Shown: positions 6,780 through 7,231 of the stretch, in pieces
Position numbering within the stretch: position 1 is the first letter of the stretch
Layout: each line of letters begins with the position of its first letter
Assembly (NCBI GenBank): GCA_002296885.1
Contig: DBIH01000084.1
Coordinates: 1 to 7,231 of the forward strand
Origin: Flavobacterium sp. UBA807
GTDB lineage: Bacteria > Bacteroidota > Bacteroidia > Flavobacteriales > Flavobacteriaceae
DNA length: 7,231 nt
Direction of reading: 5' to 3'
Translations under genes and position numbers: made by a program
Notes under the pieces: generated by a model
What the model was told of the DNA's origin: nothing
The model's database searches: none
The model's input: the letters and a program-made list of their open reading frames with translations, nothing else

Positions 6780-7231
6780 TTAAGAATCCTCTTTTTCGAT
6801 TGCATCTTTATAATCCGGATAAAGGAATTTGTTATACGGAAATCTTGTGATGTGAATTTTTCTGACTGCTTCGTAAACTCTTTCCCTGAACTCTTCGAAG
6901 TTTTCTTTATTGGTTGCCGAAATAAACAAAGTGTTTTTTGCTCCAACATTACTCATCCAAGTTGCTTTCCATTCTTCAAGTGAATAATGTTTAGTGGTTC
7001 TTTCGGTCATTAAGTCATCCTCTTCAATAATATGTGCCTTATAGGCGTCAATTTTATTGAAAACCATTATTGTGGGTTTATCATCACTTTTAATATCCTT
7101 TAAAATCTGATTAACGGAATTGATGTGTTCTTCAAAATCGGGATGCGAAATATCTACAACATGCAATAACAAATCGGCTTCGCGAACCTCATCCAACGTA
7201 CTTTTGAATGAATCCACCAGTTGGGTTGGTA
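6780..7231 (-). CDS. hflX: GTPase HflX, C-terminal part (partial)
   Basis: The frame is open from the right window edge to a TAA at 6780-6782, covering about 149 residues of a protein normally over 400 residues long. It begins just after the G3 region with PTQLVDSF, the hallmark helix following the DTxGF motif in HflX, then STLDEV, ADLLLHVVDISHP, the G4 guanine-specificity motif NKID (7047-7058) and the G5-like ISATNKEN. HflX binds the 50S subunit and splits stalled or stressed ribosomes using GTP. The N-terminal HflX domain and the G1-G3 motifs lie beyond the window. The GTG at 7215-7217 is an internal Val, not a start. The stop faces the stop of the barrel gene with only 2 bp between them. 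Confidence 0.93.
   Translation of the reverse strand, partial: PTQLVDSFKSTLDEVREADLLLHVVDISHPDFEEHINSVNQILKDIKSDDKPTIMVFNKIDAYKAHIIEEDDLMTERTTKHYSLEEWKATWMSNVGAKNTLFISATNKENFEEFRERVYEAVRKIHITRFPYNKFLYPDYKDAIEKEDS

Noticed and set aside
6806..6824. Inverted repeat CTTTAT / ATAAAG with a 7-nt loop inside the hflX end, considered as a terminator for the barrel gene
   Set aside because: The stem has only 6 mostly A/T pairs and no T-tract follows. It encodes conserved-looking HflX C-terminal residues.
6746..6949. Minus-strand open frame of 67 codons near the right end
   Set aside because: It overlaps hflX in another frame and the end of the barrel gene. The hflX frame carries the GTPase motifs.

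Overview
The window looks like chromosomal DNA of a Flavobacterium or close relative (Bacteroidota, Flavobacteriaceae). It is AT-rich. Three gene starts are preceded by the same TATATTTG box, which fits the Bacteroidota sigma-factor -7 consensus TAnnTTTG, and Shine-Dalgarno sequences are not evident. One gene encodes a PorZ-like protein with a type IX secretion system (T9SS) C-terminal domain, a system restricted to the Bacteroidota. No mobile element, CRISPR array, tRNA or rRNA is visible.

Layout from left to right: (1) 1-4257 is a minus-strand operon. A TTG-N19-TATATTTG promoter (4228-4257) drives a PorZ homologue (1913-4210). An FAD-dependent oxidoreductase (380-1909) follows after 3 nt. 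A multi-spanning GT-C/GT39-type membrane protein then overlaps the oxidoreductase by 14 nt and runs off the left edge. (2) 4211-4383 holds a strong hairpin that probably terminates gdhA and insulates the porZ promoter. (3) 4384-5727 (minus) is a 447-residue NADP-type hexameric glutamate dehydrogenase. (4) 5728-5988 is a divergent control region with a TATATTTG box facing each way and a perfect 12-bp palindrome in the gdhA leader. (5) 5989-6777 (plus) is a secreted, probably outer-membrane beta-barrel protein of unknown function. (6) 6780-7231 (minus) is the C-terminal part of the ribosome-associated GTPase HflX, cut by the window end; its stop lies 2 bp from the convergent stop of the barrel gene.

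Functional reading: GdhA (ammonia assimilation) and HflX (ribosome rescue) are housekeeping genes. The left operon is the most thought-provoking part. A T9SS attachment-complex subunit, known in Porphyromonas to interact with anionic lipopolysaccharide, is tightly coupled to two genes whose families often act on surface or lipid-linked sugars. A role of those genes in making or modifying the glycan anchor of T9SS cargo is an inference. I found no clearly unprecedented system here. The beta-barrel gene divergent to gdhA and the operon partners of porZ are the least understood parts.
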